64,000 nucleotides of DNA, taken from assembly GCA_003640645.1 (NCBI GenBank), contig QGHH01000001.1, forward strand, positions 118,186-182,185, in the 5' to 3' direction. Of the stretch, positions 27,227 through 36,209 are shown piece after piece (position 1 is the first letter of the stretch; each line of letters opens with the position of its first letter). Source of the stretch: Fredinandcohnia aciditolerans (GTDB lineage Bacteria > Bacillota > Bacilli > Bacillales > Bacillaceae_L). The position numbers and the translations under genes are program-made. The notes below the pieces were generated by a model. It was not told the origin of the DNA. It worked only from the letters and a program-made list of their open reading frames with translations, and did no database searches.

Positions 27227-27261
27227 GGCGCAAGCTCTATTAAAAGAGCTGCGCCTTTTTT
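27227..27261 (+). terminator. Terminator of the fatty acid transporter gene
   Basis: GGCGCAAGCTCT pairs with AGAGCTGCGCC and ends in a run of six to seven T. Confidence 0.92.
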
Positions 27262-27316
27262 ATAAAGTGATAACAGTATAATAAGCTGCTTTTCTTAATA
27301 ATTCTATAACCATGAT

Positions 27317-28657
27317 TTATAACAATAAATGCACACAATATATTACCATTGTATGTACACAGCTAATTAAAACTGTATACAGTAGGTTCCATTTCAAGAT
27401 AATTTGGTATACATCAACTTTAAGGATATTTGAAGTAACTACATTTGTAGGGGTGATTGGTGATACAGTTCCGGCTACAGCCCAAGAACTCAGTAATATC
27501 ATCGCAAAAGTAATATCATGTAAACCTACATTCGTTGGTGAAACGCTAGAAAGAATAGAGGTTATAACAACAATTTGATGAATACCAACAAATGATAGAA
27601 GACCTACTAGTGCAATCGTGAATAGTATTAATAACAAAATAGATAAATGAGAAATTTGAGTCCACAAATCACTAAAAATATCGGAAATAACTGTTTTGGA
27701 CAGTACAACTCCAAAGAAACCAGCAGATAAAAACAAGGAAACCTCGTTTGCCTGGGAAGGAATTATTTTTTTTTGAAAAAGGTTCACTTCTTTTATAAAA
27801 CGTCTAAATTCTTTTAAATATTTTCCCCAAATGAAAGAATAAACAATTGCCGTAATTATTATTATTACACTTACATTAATTGCACTTTCAACCTCTAGAA
27901 TAAAGATAGTTCCACTTAATAATAGAAGAAAGAAAAGTAGTTCATATAGTTTTTTTTTACGAATATTAGCTTTCGATTCTATAGCCCCAAAATTAATAGA
28001 TTGTTTTTCTTTAAATGAAAATACGATGTTTGCTGTCCAGAATTGAAAAAAGCTGAGCAACAATCCAAATGGTAAGAAATATAGCATGGGTATATTCAAA
28101 TAATACACAACTAAAAAAACGGATGCGAAATAAGGGGACCAAGTATTAATTGAAGAAAACCCTCTAATATATAATCTTCCTAAAAATTCTACTGGAAGGT
28201 TCATTCTTTTTACTATGGAATGAATAATATGGATGGATCCTAAATTGGTTATTGGGCCTAAAATATAGAATGTGCTTGATAAAAATATATAAAGCAATTG
28301 TGGTTTACCGTTAAGCTTTGAAGCAAATTGTGTAATACTGTCATCGTATTTCCCTATTTCAATAGGAATAGTTAAAATTGGAACGACAATTATTAAGCAC
28401 ACAAGTGGTAGGTTTTTTGTAATGCTCTCTGCCCAAACTTCAAAACCAGCCTTTTGTACATACATAATAATAATACCAATGCCTATCATAATACCACTAA
28501 ATATACGAGGGAGAACCCTGCTAAATATCATACTAAGTAACATCACTAAAGTTGTTAAAATTACGGTAACAATATAAAGTACAGGAGGTGAATAAAATTG
28601 GGTGATAATATAGGTAATAATAAGTAGTATAATGATACGATTACTCAAGTCTTGCAA
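27317..28657 (-). CDS. Ion-transporter-superfamily-like permease
   Basis: A 446-residue, highly hydrophobic protein with about 12 membrane helices. Two motif-like, roughly symmetric segments, GPITNLGSIHIIHSIV and TVSPITPTNVVTSN, are reminiscent of the hairpin loops of the IT (ion transporter/citrate-arsenite) superfamily, but I cannot name the family. Translation starts at a TTG (28657) with AAAGGAG upstream. It is the last gene of the ABC-transporter/UroD-like operon, 73 nt after the UroD-like gene, so it probably moves a related metabolite. Confidence 0.75.
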   Translation of the reverse strand: MQDLSNRIIILLIITYIITQFYSPPVLYIVTVILTTLVMLLSMIFSRVLPRIFSGIMIGIGIIIMYVQKAGFEVWAESITKNLPLVCLIIVVPILTIPIEIGKYDDSITQFASKLNGKPQLLYIFLSSTFYILGPITNLGSIHIIHSIVKRMNLPVEFLGRLYIRGFSSINTWSPYFASVFLVVYYLNIPMLYFLPFGLLLSFFQFWTANIVFSFKEKQSINFGAIESKANIRKKKLYELLFFLLLLSGTIFILEVESAINVSVIIIITAIVYSFIWGKYLKEFRRFIKEVNLFQKKIIPSQANEVSLFLSAGFFGVVLSKTVISDIFSDLWTQISHLSILLLILFTIALVGLLSFVGIHQIVVITSILSSVSPTNVGLHDITFAMILLSSWAVAGTVSPITPTNVVTSNILKVDVYQIILKWNLLYTVLISCVHTMVIYCVHLLL

Positions 28658-28730
28658 GATAAATACTCCTTTATAAATTTGAAAGAGCTCCGTATGAGGA
28701 CGAAGCCCTTATTCATATTTAACTTTACAT

Positions 28731-29762
28731 CTACGTTAATGTACGCTGATTTGCAGTAACAGCTCTTCGAACTGCAAAAAGACTTTTCTCTGGTGTAGCC
28801 TGGTCTATTACACAACCTGGACCTATAATTAACCCCTTTCCATCAACCTCTTCTATAGCCTCTTTTACATGGTTTTCTACTTCATTTACAGTACCTTCAA
28901 TTAATAAACTATTTCTTATCATTCTATTATTCTCACCATAATATGGAACTTCCCTAACCCCTCCAAGTAAGCACTTATTAGTCAGTGTTCGCGCTTTTGC
29001 TAACGAAGGAGCAGTCCAACGATCGTGCCAATTCAAACAATTAACTGGATAATCCTTAATTAAGTCGAACATAATTTTATCACCATGAATGTGTACAATA
29101 TTTAAAAACGTTTCCTTGTTATAGCTTTCTATTACCTTTAAATCAAAAGGTTCGCCGAATATTTTGTATTCTTCCTCTGTTAAAAGATCGTAAGATGCAC
29201 ATTGAGTCGCAAAAAAGAATCCATCTACACCGGCTTCTATATTTGCTTTAACAAAATTAATTGTCGTTTCTGTTATTATTTCAAGCGCATTTTTAATTAG
29301 TTCAGGTCTTTCTTTCATATCCAACAGTATTCGATCCCCAGCAAGTTTTCTTGCAACCGTTAACGGACTAAAAATAGTTTGAACAAATGGTAATTCACCT
29401 TTCACTTTATCACTAACATATTGTGCCAATTGAAGTTGTTTTCCATAGGTCCCATAGCATGCTGGTAAGACCTTTAATTTTCCCCAATCTTCAATTGAGT
29501 GAATTCCGTATTTTTTGATGATTGGAGGACGATTCGTTCTTGTAAAGTATTGTACCTGAGCTCCCCAATCCTCTACGCAATATAAACCGAAGGGCATCAA
29601 TTTTATAAAATCATAGTCGTATTTCTTAGTAAATTCTATTTGAGAGTCTGCCAAAATACCTGGGTTGATATCATCCTTTGACAAATGCATCCACAAACTA
29701 ACAGGTACTCGATCCACTTCCTTTGAATTCAACGCTGCTTCAATACGCTCAAATTTATTCAT
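28731..29762 (-). CDS. Uroporphyrinogen decarboxylase (UroD/MtaA) family protein
   Basis: A 343-residue TIM-barrel protein of the UroD superfamily, closer in pattern to methyltransferases such as MtaA and CmuA than to heme HemE (FERIEAALNSKEVDRVPV start, GVDGFFFATQ in the middle). In MtaA-like proteins zinc is held by H-x-C...C; here the site reads VHIHGD, with a second His instead of Cys, and the later GPGC provides a Cys. A methyl-transfer role is inferred. It follows a polar amino acid ABC transporter and fits catabolism of a methylated or sulfur-containing compound. AAGGAG 9 nt upstream sets the ATG at 29762. Confidence 0.85.
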   Translation of the reverse strand: MNKFERIEAALNSKEVDRVPVSLWMHLSKDDINPGILADSQIEFTKKYDYDFIKLMPFGLYCVEDWGAQVQYFTRTNRPPIIKKYGIHSIEDWGKLKVLPACYGTYGKQLQLAQYVSDKVKGELPFVQTIFSPLTVARKLAGDRILLDMKERPELIKNALEIITETTINFVKANIEAGVDGFFFATQCASYDLLTEEEYKIFGEPFDLKVIESYNKETFLNIVHIHGDKIMFDLIKDYPVNCLNWHDRWTAPSLAKARTLTNKCLLGGVREVPYYGENNRMIRNSLLIEGTVNEVENHVKEAIEEVDGKGLIIGPGCVIDQATPEKSLFAVRRAVTANQRTLT

Positions 29763-29830
29763 TTCACGAATCTCCTTCACTAAATATATTTAACCTTTTA
29801 ATATCTGGTTTTTTTAACAGAATAATAGAA

Positions 29831-30523
29831 TTAGTGCCCCTTTCTTAGGCTAATCTCATATCTATTTACAAGATAAGTTAATAGTGCACTAATGCACCAA
29901 TATATAAGAGCTGCAGCAACAAATGCTTCTAAATACCTGAACGTCATTGCTCCTACTATTTTCGCTTTAGCAAAAATGTCTACTACAGTAATCAAAAAAG
30001 CAAGCGAAAGCGCTTTAATAATAACCATATAAGAATTCAAAAAATCTGGCAGGGCTTCGGTTAATGCTTGTGGGACGATTACTCTCCAAAGAGTCTGTAA
30101 AAAGTTATATCCTAATGAATATGCTGCTTCAATCTGCCCATAATTTACAGAAAGAAATGCACCTCTAATAATTTCTGACTGAAATGCAGATAAAGTTAAT
30201 GAAAAGGTAACGATAACAGTGATTACTGGGTTTAAATTATTTGGATTAAATTCTATTCCTATCAACGATAATAGAAGATGACTGATTTGAGGCAAGGCGT
30301 AATACATAATATAAAGTAATACCACCGCTGGGGTGCCCCTTAAAAACGATTTAAATACCGTAATTAACTGGGAAATTATAGGGATTTTATATTGTTGAAT
30401 GATTGCAATGATTCCCCCAAGGAATGTTGAGATTAGGAGTATAACTAGAGCTAATAATAGTGTCTTAGGGACAACCGTTAAAATCCCTACAAAATCCTCA
30501 ACAAGAATATCAAATTTAAACAT
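29831..30523 (-). CDS. Amino acid ABC transporter permease
   Basis: A 230-residue permease of the His/Glu/Gln (HAAT) family with about five helices and the EAA loop AAYSLGYNFLQTLWRVIVPQA near residue 130. The FLRGTPAVVLLYIMYYALP segment is typical of this family. It pairs with the next permease gene upstream, 14 nt away, to form the membrane channel for a polar amino acid or analogue. GGGGGGAGG precedes the ATG. Confidence 0.93.
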   Translation of the reverse strand: MFKFDILVEDFVGILTVVPKTLLLALVILLISTFLGGIIAIIQQYKIPIISQLITVFKSFLRGTPAVVLLYIMYYALPQISHLLLSLIGIEFNPNNLNPVITVIVTFSLTLSAFQSEIIRGAFLSVNYGQIEAAYSLGYNFLQTLWRVIVPQALTEALPDFLNSYMVIIKALSLAFLITVVDIFAKAKIVGAMTFRYLEAFVAAALIYWCISALLTYLVNRYEISLRKGH

Positions 30524-30537
30524 TTTTACCTCCCCCC

Positions 30538-31236
30538 TTACTGTTTGATTCCACTACCTATTTGTGAATACTTTACTCTCTTTTCAAGGAAACGGACAAG
30601 ATTGTCTGATATAAGGCATAGAATCCAAAATAATATGGCTATTGTTAAAAAAATTTCAACTTGATTAGATCCATAGGATTGAGATATTAATAAATTTGCA
30701 ACACCCATAATATCGAGTACTCCGATAACAAATATTAGTGAGGTATCATGAATGAGATAAATCAAGGCATTTCCCCAACCAGGTAAAGCTATTGGAATAA
30801 CTTGAGGTACAATAATTCTTGTAAATTTTTGAAATGGGGTATAGCCTAAGCTTAGTGCTGCTTCATGTTGACCTCGTTCAACCGCTAAATAAGCAGGACG
30901 TATAACTTCAGCCAAATAACCTCCATTATACAGAGTTAATGCAAAGATTGTGGCTATCACAGCACTTATATTACTAATATTAATTCCTACCAGTGAAAAT
31001 AAGATTGGAAGAGCATAATAGACCAAGAATAATTGAAGGACTATAGGCACACTTCTTGTAAAAGAAATATACAAAGTCATAATTTTACTAAGATATTTAA
31101 TCTCTTTTATTCGTATCATTGTTACAAAAATACTTAAAATTAATCCTAATGTTGAGGCTGAAATAATAATCAGAATGGTTACATGAAGGACACTTAAAAA
31201 CTCCGGAAGTATTTCAATCATAAATTTAAAATCCAT
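30538..31236 (-). CDS. Amino acid ABC transporter permease
   Basis: A 232-residue permease, partner of the following one. The signature FTRSVPIVLQLFLVYYALP and the EAA loop AALSLGYTPFQKFTRIIVPQ are present. Five membrane helices are expected. AGAAGGG lies about 11 nt before the ATG, rather far. A 163-nt gap separates it from the binding-protein gene and holds no gene. Confidence 0.93.
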   Translation of the reverse strand: MDFKFMIEILPEFLSVLHVTILIIISASTLGLILSIFVTMIRIKEIKYLSKIMTLYISFTRSVPIVLQLFLVYYALPILFSLVGINISNISAVIATIFALTLYNGGYLAEVIRPAYLAVERGQHEAALSLGYTPFQKFTRIIVPQVIPIALPGWGNALIYLIHDTSLIFVIGVLDIMGVANLLISQSYGSNQVEIFLTIAILFWILCLISDNLVRFLEKRVKYSQIGSGIKQ

Positions 31237-31399
31237 TGTATCGGCAACCCTTCTCTCGTTAGATTAGAACAATGGTAGATTCTATGTTGGTATATTTGAA
31301 ACTTAAAAAATTGTTACATAGACCCCATATCATTCCTAATAAGTTCTTCATTTTGTCTCTTCACAATAGGGTCCAGTTGTTTTTCCCCCCTAGTCAACT

Positions 31400-32212
31400 T
31401 TATTCATGTATAAATACATCTTCATCATAATATTTAATTGATAATTCTGATAATTTACCTTCTTCTTTTAGTTCCTTTAATGCAATGCCTACTTCTTCCG
31501 CCAATTTTTTATTTTCTTCTGTTCTATAGATTAGAAAATATGTTGGGAAAACCTTAACCGGATCAGTTACATGAATATTCAAGTTCTCATTTTCAATAAT
31601 TTTGCTTTGCCCCAAATTTGATGGAAGTATTAAAGCATCGTATTTTCCTGAATCAACTTCTTTTAAACGATCAGCATACGATAAACCTGCGTCGGATGTT
31701 TTGAACTCAATTTTATATTCAGGGTTTTCTTCATTCCAGGCCATTAAGAAATTGAAAACTCCTCCGGTAGGTGTTGTAGGAACAATTTTTTTTCCAACTA
31801 GATCCTTCATATCTTTAATATTTTTGTTGTTGGTATATATTTTCATTAAACTAGCACCATTGTTTTCAGAGGGTAAAAGATATTTTTCTTCACGTTCTGC
31901 ACTTTTAAATAATCCTTGAGCAATCATGTCGTACTTACCTGTATCTAGACCAATTTCAGCTGCACTATCAGCAACACCTACTAAGTTAAACTCGTAATCT
32001 GCTAATTTCTCATCAACAAGCTTAAGAATTTCAGGTTCATATCCAACTAGTTTTCCATTTTCCTCCCAACTTAATGGTTTTGAAGTCGGAGGAACAGCAA
32101 CCTCAATGGTTCTAACACCTGTTTCTGATTTTACAGATGAGGCTTCACCGCTACATGCTGCTAGTAATAGGATTAAGCCTAAAAAAATAAGTAACTTTGT
32201 TCTTTTAACCAT
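31400..32212 (-). CDS. Amino acid ABC transporter substrate-binding lipoprotein
   Basis: A 270-residue family 3 solute-binding lipoprotein. The signal peptide ends at lipobox LAACSGE. The fold is shown by KPLSWEENGKLVGYEPEILK at the start of the mature domain and KKIVPTTPTGGVFNFL in the second lobe. It delivers a polar amino acid-like ligand to the two permeases that follow. GGGGAG precedes the ATG. The ligand is unknown. Confidence 0.93.
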   Translation of the reverse strand: MVKRTKLLIFLGLILLLAACSGEASSVKSETGVRTIEVAVPPTSKPLSWEENGKLVGYEPEILKLVDEKLADYEFNLVGVADSAAEIGLDTGKYDMIAQGLFKSAEREEKYLLPSENNGASLMKIYTNNKNIKDMKDLVGKKIVPTTPTGGVFNFLMAWNEENPEYKIEFKTSDAGLSYADRLKEVDSGKYDALILPSNLGQSKIIENENLNIHVTDPVKVFPTYFLIYRTEENKKLAEEVGIALKELKEEGKLSELSIKYYDEDVFIHE

Positions 32213-32226
32213 TTTTTTCTCCCCTT

Positions 32227-32986
32227 TTATCCATTATTTGAAATCAAATGATCCTCATAAACACTCTTTAAAAATTCTCTTGTTCTTATATTATTTGAGT
32301 TTTCAAAAATTTGGGAGGGCGGACCTTCTTCTGCAATATGGCCTTTATCCATAAAAACAACTTTTGTAGAAATTTTTTTGGCAAACCTCATTTCATGAGT
32401 TACCAAAAGGATTGTTACACCAGATTTCGCTACATTTTCAATTACCTTCAAAACTTCATCTACTAATTCGGGATCAAGTGCAGAAGTAGGTTCATCGAAT
32501 AAAATCACCTCTGGTTCAAGAGCTAACGCCCTAGCGATACTTACTCTTTGTTGCTGACCTCCTGATAAGCGTGAGGGATACATATCCTTTTTATCGAGTA
32601 AACCTACTCGTTCTAATTCCAAAAGACTTTTTTCATATGCATCTTTTTTAGACTTTTTTTGTACCACTATCTGTGCATCCATTATATTTTCAATGACTGT
32701 TTTATGTTTAAATAGATTAAATTGTTGAAAAACCATCGCTGTTTTTCTTCGAAGTTTGAGGATATCCTTTTTCTGCACTGATTTATAATCTATATGAAGT
32801 CCTGAAAGAATCACCTCCCCATCATTCGGCTTTTCTAAATAATTTAAGCATCTTAACAAAGTGGTTTTTCCAGTTCCACTAGGGGCCAATAAAAGTTACA
32901 ACATCTCCTTTATTAACTGTCAGATTTATCCCCTTTAGAATCTCGTTATTATCAAATGATATCCGTAGATTTTTTAAAGTTAGCAT
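32227..32986 (-). pseudogene. Amino acid ABC transporter ATPase, frameshifted in the Walker A motif
   Basis: From the ATG at 32986 (GGGAGG 8 nt upstream) the frame reads LTLKNLRISFDNNEILKGI to VVTFIGP and then hits TAG. Removing one base from the GGGG run at 32882-32885 restores IGPSGTGKTTLLRCLNYLEK and a complete GlnQ-like ATPase with SGGQQQRVSIARALA and ILFDEPTSALDP. The insertion is thus a single extra base in a homopolymer exactly within Walker A. It is either a sequencing error or a fresh mutation that would disable the importer. It is the first gene of the six-gene operon. Confidence 0.88.
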
Positions 32987-33025
32987 ATAGTTACCCTCCC
33001 TATCATTAGAAATTCACACATTTAC

Positions 33026-33048
33026 TTGTATACAACAACTGTACACAA
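33026..33048. promoter_or_regulatory. Double GntR-type operator upstream of the ABC operon
   Basis: TTGTATACAA (33026-33035) and CTGTACACAA (33039-33048) are spaced 13 bp start to start. The same arrangement occurs upstream of the GntR gene at 35134-35156. It lies 40 bp before the ATPase start codon. Confidence 0.75.
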
Positions 33049-33119
33049 GATGGAATATTCAGAACATTTATTGCAAAAAAATATATTATTCATTAATAAT
33101 TAAGCATATCTCTCATTTA

Positions 33120-34319
33120 TTACTTATTAACAGTAATAGTAATAGACGATAACGCTTGTTCTATATCTGCAATTATATCCTCGACATCCTCCAAACCAAC
33201 AGATAATCTAATTAGACCTTTTGCAATACCAAAATCTGCAAGTCTTTCTTCCGGGATTGATGAATGAGTCATTGAAGCTGGGTGTTGTACTAATGTCTCC
33301 GGATCTCCTAAACTAAAAGAAATCATGGCAATTTTCAAGGTACTAATAAACTCTTTTCCTGCTTTAACACCTCCCTTAACCTCAAATGATACAATCCCCC
33401 CCATACCTTTCATTTGTTGTTTTGCTAGTTCATGTTGAGGATGAGATTTTAAGCCTGGATAGTAAACTTTTTCTACAGATGGATGGCTTTCAAGAAATTC
33501 TGCTACTTTTTGTGCATTATGACAATGTTGTTTTAGACGTATTCCGAGTGTTTTTATTCCTCTTAAGATTAGAAATGATTCCCAAGCATTCAGATTTTGT
33601 CCTAAGTCTCCCATAATATCCTTTCGCATAAAATCAATCATTTCTTTTTTTCCACAAATAATCCCTGCAATAACATCACCATGCCCATTTAAATATTTTG
33701 TAGCACTGTGAACAACTACATCTGCTCCTAGTTCCAACGGTTTTTGTAAATATGGTGTCATAAACGTATTGTCTACTATTAAAACAAGGTTGTATCTTCT
33801 AGTAATATCTGAGACCTTTTTAATATCAATCATAGTAAGGCTCGGGTTCGAAGGTGTTTCAATATAAACAGCACGTGTGTTTACTCTGATAGCGCTTTCA
33901 ACGTTAGCTAAATTAGTACAATCTACAAAATCGTATTCAATACCGTACCTGCTAGCAATAGTTGATAAAAATTTGTGAGTCCCTCCATATACATCCTTAG
34001 TTACAATAACATGATCACCTGAACAAAGATGAGCCATTAATGCCACACTTATCGCTGCCATGCCACTACTAACTCCCAAGGCATCTTCAGCTCCTTCTAA
34101 AGAGGCTATTTTTTTCTCTAATGTTCTAGTAGTTGGATTGCCATATCGACCATAATATCTTCCTTCTTTTTTCCCTGTAACAACTTCAACTGCAGATTCT
34201 GCATTTTCAAATGAGTATGCTACGGCTGGTATTATTGCCTGTGATACTGCTCCAGACATTTCATCTGGTTGTTGTTCATTGTGAACAGCTTGAGTGTTAA
34301 ATTTCCATGGTTTCATCAT
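33120..34319 (-). CDS. Cys/Met-metabolism PLP-dependent enzyme (methionine gamma-lyase-like)
   Basis: A 399-residue fold-type I PLP enzyme of the cystathionine gamma-synthase/gamma-lyase family. Visible are RYGNPTTRTLE, SSGMAAIS, TPSNPSLTMID, VDNTFMTPYLQ and the PLP lysine in HSATKYLNGHGD. The active-site Cys of true methionine gamma-lyases (YGCT) is Gly here (DVYGGTHKFL), as in cystathionine lyases. The product could be alpha-ketobutyrate plus a thiol, but the substrate is open. Its operon position between a GntR regulator and an amino acid importer points to catabolism of an imported sulfur amino acid. Confidence 0.9.
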   Translation of the reverse strand: MMKPWKFNTQAVHNEQQPDEMSGAVSQAIIPAVAYSFENAESAVEVVTGKKEGRYYGRYGNPTTRTLEKKIASLEGAEDALGVSSGMAAISVALMAHLCSGDHVIVTKDVYGGTHKFLSTIASRYGIEYDFVDCTNLANVESAIRVNTRAVYIETPSNPSLTMIDIKKVSDITRRYNLVLIVDNTFMTPYLQKPLELGADVVVHSATKYLNGHGDVIAGIICGKKEMIDFMRKDIMGDLGQNLNAWESFLILRGIKTLGIRLKQHCHNAQKVAEFLESHPSVEKVYYPGLKSHPQHELAKQQMKGMGGIVSFEVKGGVKAGKEFISTLKIAMISFSLGDPETLVQHPASMTHSSIPEERLADFGIAKGLIRLSVGLEDVEDIIADIEQALSSITITVNK

Positions 34320-34390
34320 ACCTTTTTATACCCCTCTCAATTGTGTTTAATTTCAAGTCATTTGTAAGCAAAAGTAGTTGGAAAACTAAA

Positions 34391-35083
34391 TTACCATGTA
34401 GAGTTATTTTTTTCATATATACCAATTGCCGTTATAGCAGAAGATAAACTATTTTCTATATGTTTTTTCATTGCTAACTCAGCTCCTGTTATATCTTTAT
34501 TTGTAATACATTCCAAAATAAGCTGATGTTCTTCTCCCTCTTCTATTGCTCGTTCTACACTCTGATTAGGAACTAAGCGCCTATATCTATGAATATGGTC
34601 ATATAATTGTGATAAAAAGTTATTAACTGTCCCGTTACGACTCAATTCATAAATATACGAATGAAATTCAACTCCATAATTTAAAAGCTCTTCGATGTTC
34701 CCCTCTTTAGATGCATCTTTAAGTTTATCAGCGATATCCTTTAGATTCCTCAAATCCTCTTGTGTAGCATTTTCTGTAGCCTCGGCAACAGCAATTTCTT
34801 CTAATTTAGATCTTACTTTAAATATTTCCTTTACTTCTTCAACAGAAATTGGAGCTATTTTTAGCCTTCCATTAGGCTGACGTATGACCATTTTTTCAAA
34901 TTCAAGTTTCTCTAAAGCACCTCTTAAAGGTGTTCGACTGATATTTAATTTTGAGGATAAATCCTCTTCACTAACAGGTTGATTAGGTTGTAATATACCA
35001 TCTATTATCCTTCTTTTAATTTCATAATAAGCAAAATCTTTAGCTGAACCTTTTGTTGGTGGGCTATTGAACTGATTATGCAT
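34391..35083 (-). CDS. GntR family regulator, FCD subfamily (regulator 1)
   Basis: A 230-residue regulator with an N-terminal winged helix (FAYYEIKRRIIDGILQPNQP, then LNISRTPLRGALEKLE) and a C-terminal all-helical FCD ligand-binding domain with EFHSYIYELSRNG. It shares clear similarity over its length with the protein at 40572-41246. A 23-bp double palindrome of TGTATACA type lies 51 nt upstream and recurs before the ABC operon, so autoregulation and control of the importer are likely. GAGGT precedes the ATG. Confidence 0.93.
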   Translation of the reverse strand: MHNQFNSPPTKGSAKDFAYYEIKRRIIDGILQPNQPVSEEDLSSKLNISRTPLRGALEKLEFEKMVIRQPNGRLKIAPISVEEVKEIFKVRSKLEEIAVAEATENATQEDLRNLKDIADKLKDASKEGNIEELLNYGVEFHSYIYELSRNGTVNNFLSQLYDHIHRYRRLVPNQSVERAIEEGEEHQLILECITNKDITGAELAMKKHIENSLSSAITAIGIYEKNNSTW

Positions 35084-35133
35084 TGAATTACCTCGCTATT
35101 CGTATTTTTGCATCCATTTTTTGCATTCAAAAA

Positions 35134-35156
35134 CTGTATACAATTATTGTATACAG
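35134..35156. promoter_or_regulatory. Double GntR-type operator upstream of regulator 1
   Basis: CTGTATACAA (35134-35143) and TTGTATACAG (35147-35156) form a symmetric pair, each containing the self-complementary TGTATACA. Start-to-start spacing is 13 bp, identical to that at 33026. Confidence 0.8.
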
Positions 35157-35235
35157 TTATGTTAATTTAAATATTTATAATTGTCAATATATTTTGTAAT
35201 TTTTCACTATATTTATTTTGCGAATAAGAATAAAC

Positions 35236-36123
35236 CTAGGTTTCATATACCTTAATTAATGCTCGCGTGCCATTATTTTCTTCTCCCATTTCTACCAGCT
35301 GTTTAAACAAAGATAAGCTTAATTTCAATCCAGGTGCATCCACATTCATTTCTTCAAAGGTTTCATAAGCAATAGTCAAATCCTTAACTATATGTTTTAC
35401 ATAAAAACCTGGTTTGAAATCGCCTTCAATCATTTTATTTGCTAAGTTTTCCATAACCCAGCTATTGGATGTTCCATTAGTTAATGTTCTAATTATTCCT
35501 TTTGGGTCCAGACCAGCTTTTTTCGCGAAAATTATTACCTCACATATACCTACCATATTGTTAGCCATTGCCACTTGATTACAAATCTTTGTATACTGTC
35601 CAGCTCCAGCTGTACCTTTATAATAAATGTTTTTACCCACCGTTTCTAAAATAGGTAGCGCTTTTTTAAAATCAAACTCTGATCCACCTACCATGATAGT
35701 AAGACTACCGTTCTTAGCACCATCTTCACCTCCAGAAACTGGTGCATCAAGCGCTAATATCCCTTTCGATAATGCTTTCTGAAATATTTTTTTGGCCAAG
35801 GAGGGTTTTGACGTTGTCATATCAATTACTATTGTGCCTTTTTTCGCATTATCTATAATACCGTCCTTTTTTAAATAAAGATCTTCAACATCAGAAGGTA
35901 AGCCTACCATAGTAATTATTACGTCTGAGTTTAATGTAACTTCACTAACAGATTCCATCCAATTCGCACCTAACCTAATTAAGTCCGAAGCTTTTTTCTT
36001 GGATCTTGTGTAAATATTTATTTTATAACCACTAAGTAAAAGATTTTTAGCCATAGCACTACCCATAACGCCTATACCGATAAAACCTATAACCATACTA
36101 TTTTTGTTTTCGATTTCCCTCAT
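35236..36123 (-). CDS. 3-hydroxyisobutyrate dehydrogenase family oxidoreductase
   Basis: A 295-residue beta-hydroxyacid dehydrogenase. The NAD(P) motif GFIGIGVMGSAMAKNLL is near the N-terminus, DAPVSGGEDGAKNGSLTIMV is the substrate-binding segment, and the catalytic Lys lies in GAGQYTKICNQ. These enzymes oxidise 3-hydroxy acids or reduce semialdehydes. The start is uncertain: the first ATG (36123) has AAAGGA almost adjacent, and the ATG at 36096 has no clear ribosome binding site. It lies between regulator 1 and the ECF operon, separated from the latter by a terminator. Confidence 0.9.
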   Translation of the reverse strand: MREIENKNSMVIGFIGIGVMGSAMAKNLLLSGYKINIYTRSKKKASDLIRLGANWMESVSEVTLNSDVIITMVGLPSDVEDLYLKKDGIIDNAKKGTIVIDMTTSKPSLAKKIFQKALSKGILALDAPVSGGEDGAKNGSLTIMVGGSEFDFKKALPILETVGKNIYYKGTAGAGQYTKICNQVAMANNMVGICEVIIFAKKAGLDPKGIIRTLTNGTSNSWVMENLANKMIEGDFKPGFYVKHIVKDLTIAYETFEEMNVDAPGLKLSLSLFKQLVEMGEENNGTRALIKVYET

Positions 36124-36164
36124 TCCTTTCTCATTAATAATGTTTATTTCAAATTTTTATAAGA

Positions 36165-36199
36165 AATAAAAGATACACCTACTGCATGAGTAGGTGTAT
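36165..36199 (-). terminator. Terminator of the fused-ATPase ECF operon
   Basis: ATACACCTACT (36173-36183) pairs with AGTAGGTGTAT (36189-36199) around GCATG. On the minus strand it is followed by CTTTTATTTCTT. It begins 11 nt past the ATPase stop. Confidence 0.85.
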
Positions 36200-36209
36200 T
36201 AAGATACTA

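Noticed and set aside
27373-27382. CTGTATACAG resembling the GntR operator
   Set aside because: It lies at the 3' end of the permease coding sequence, without a second site at 13 bp spacing.
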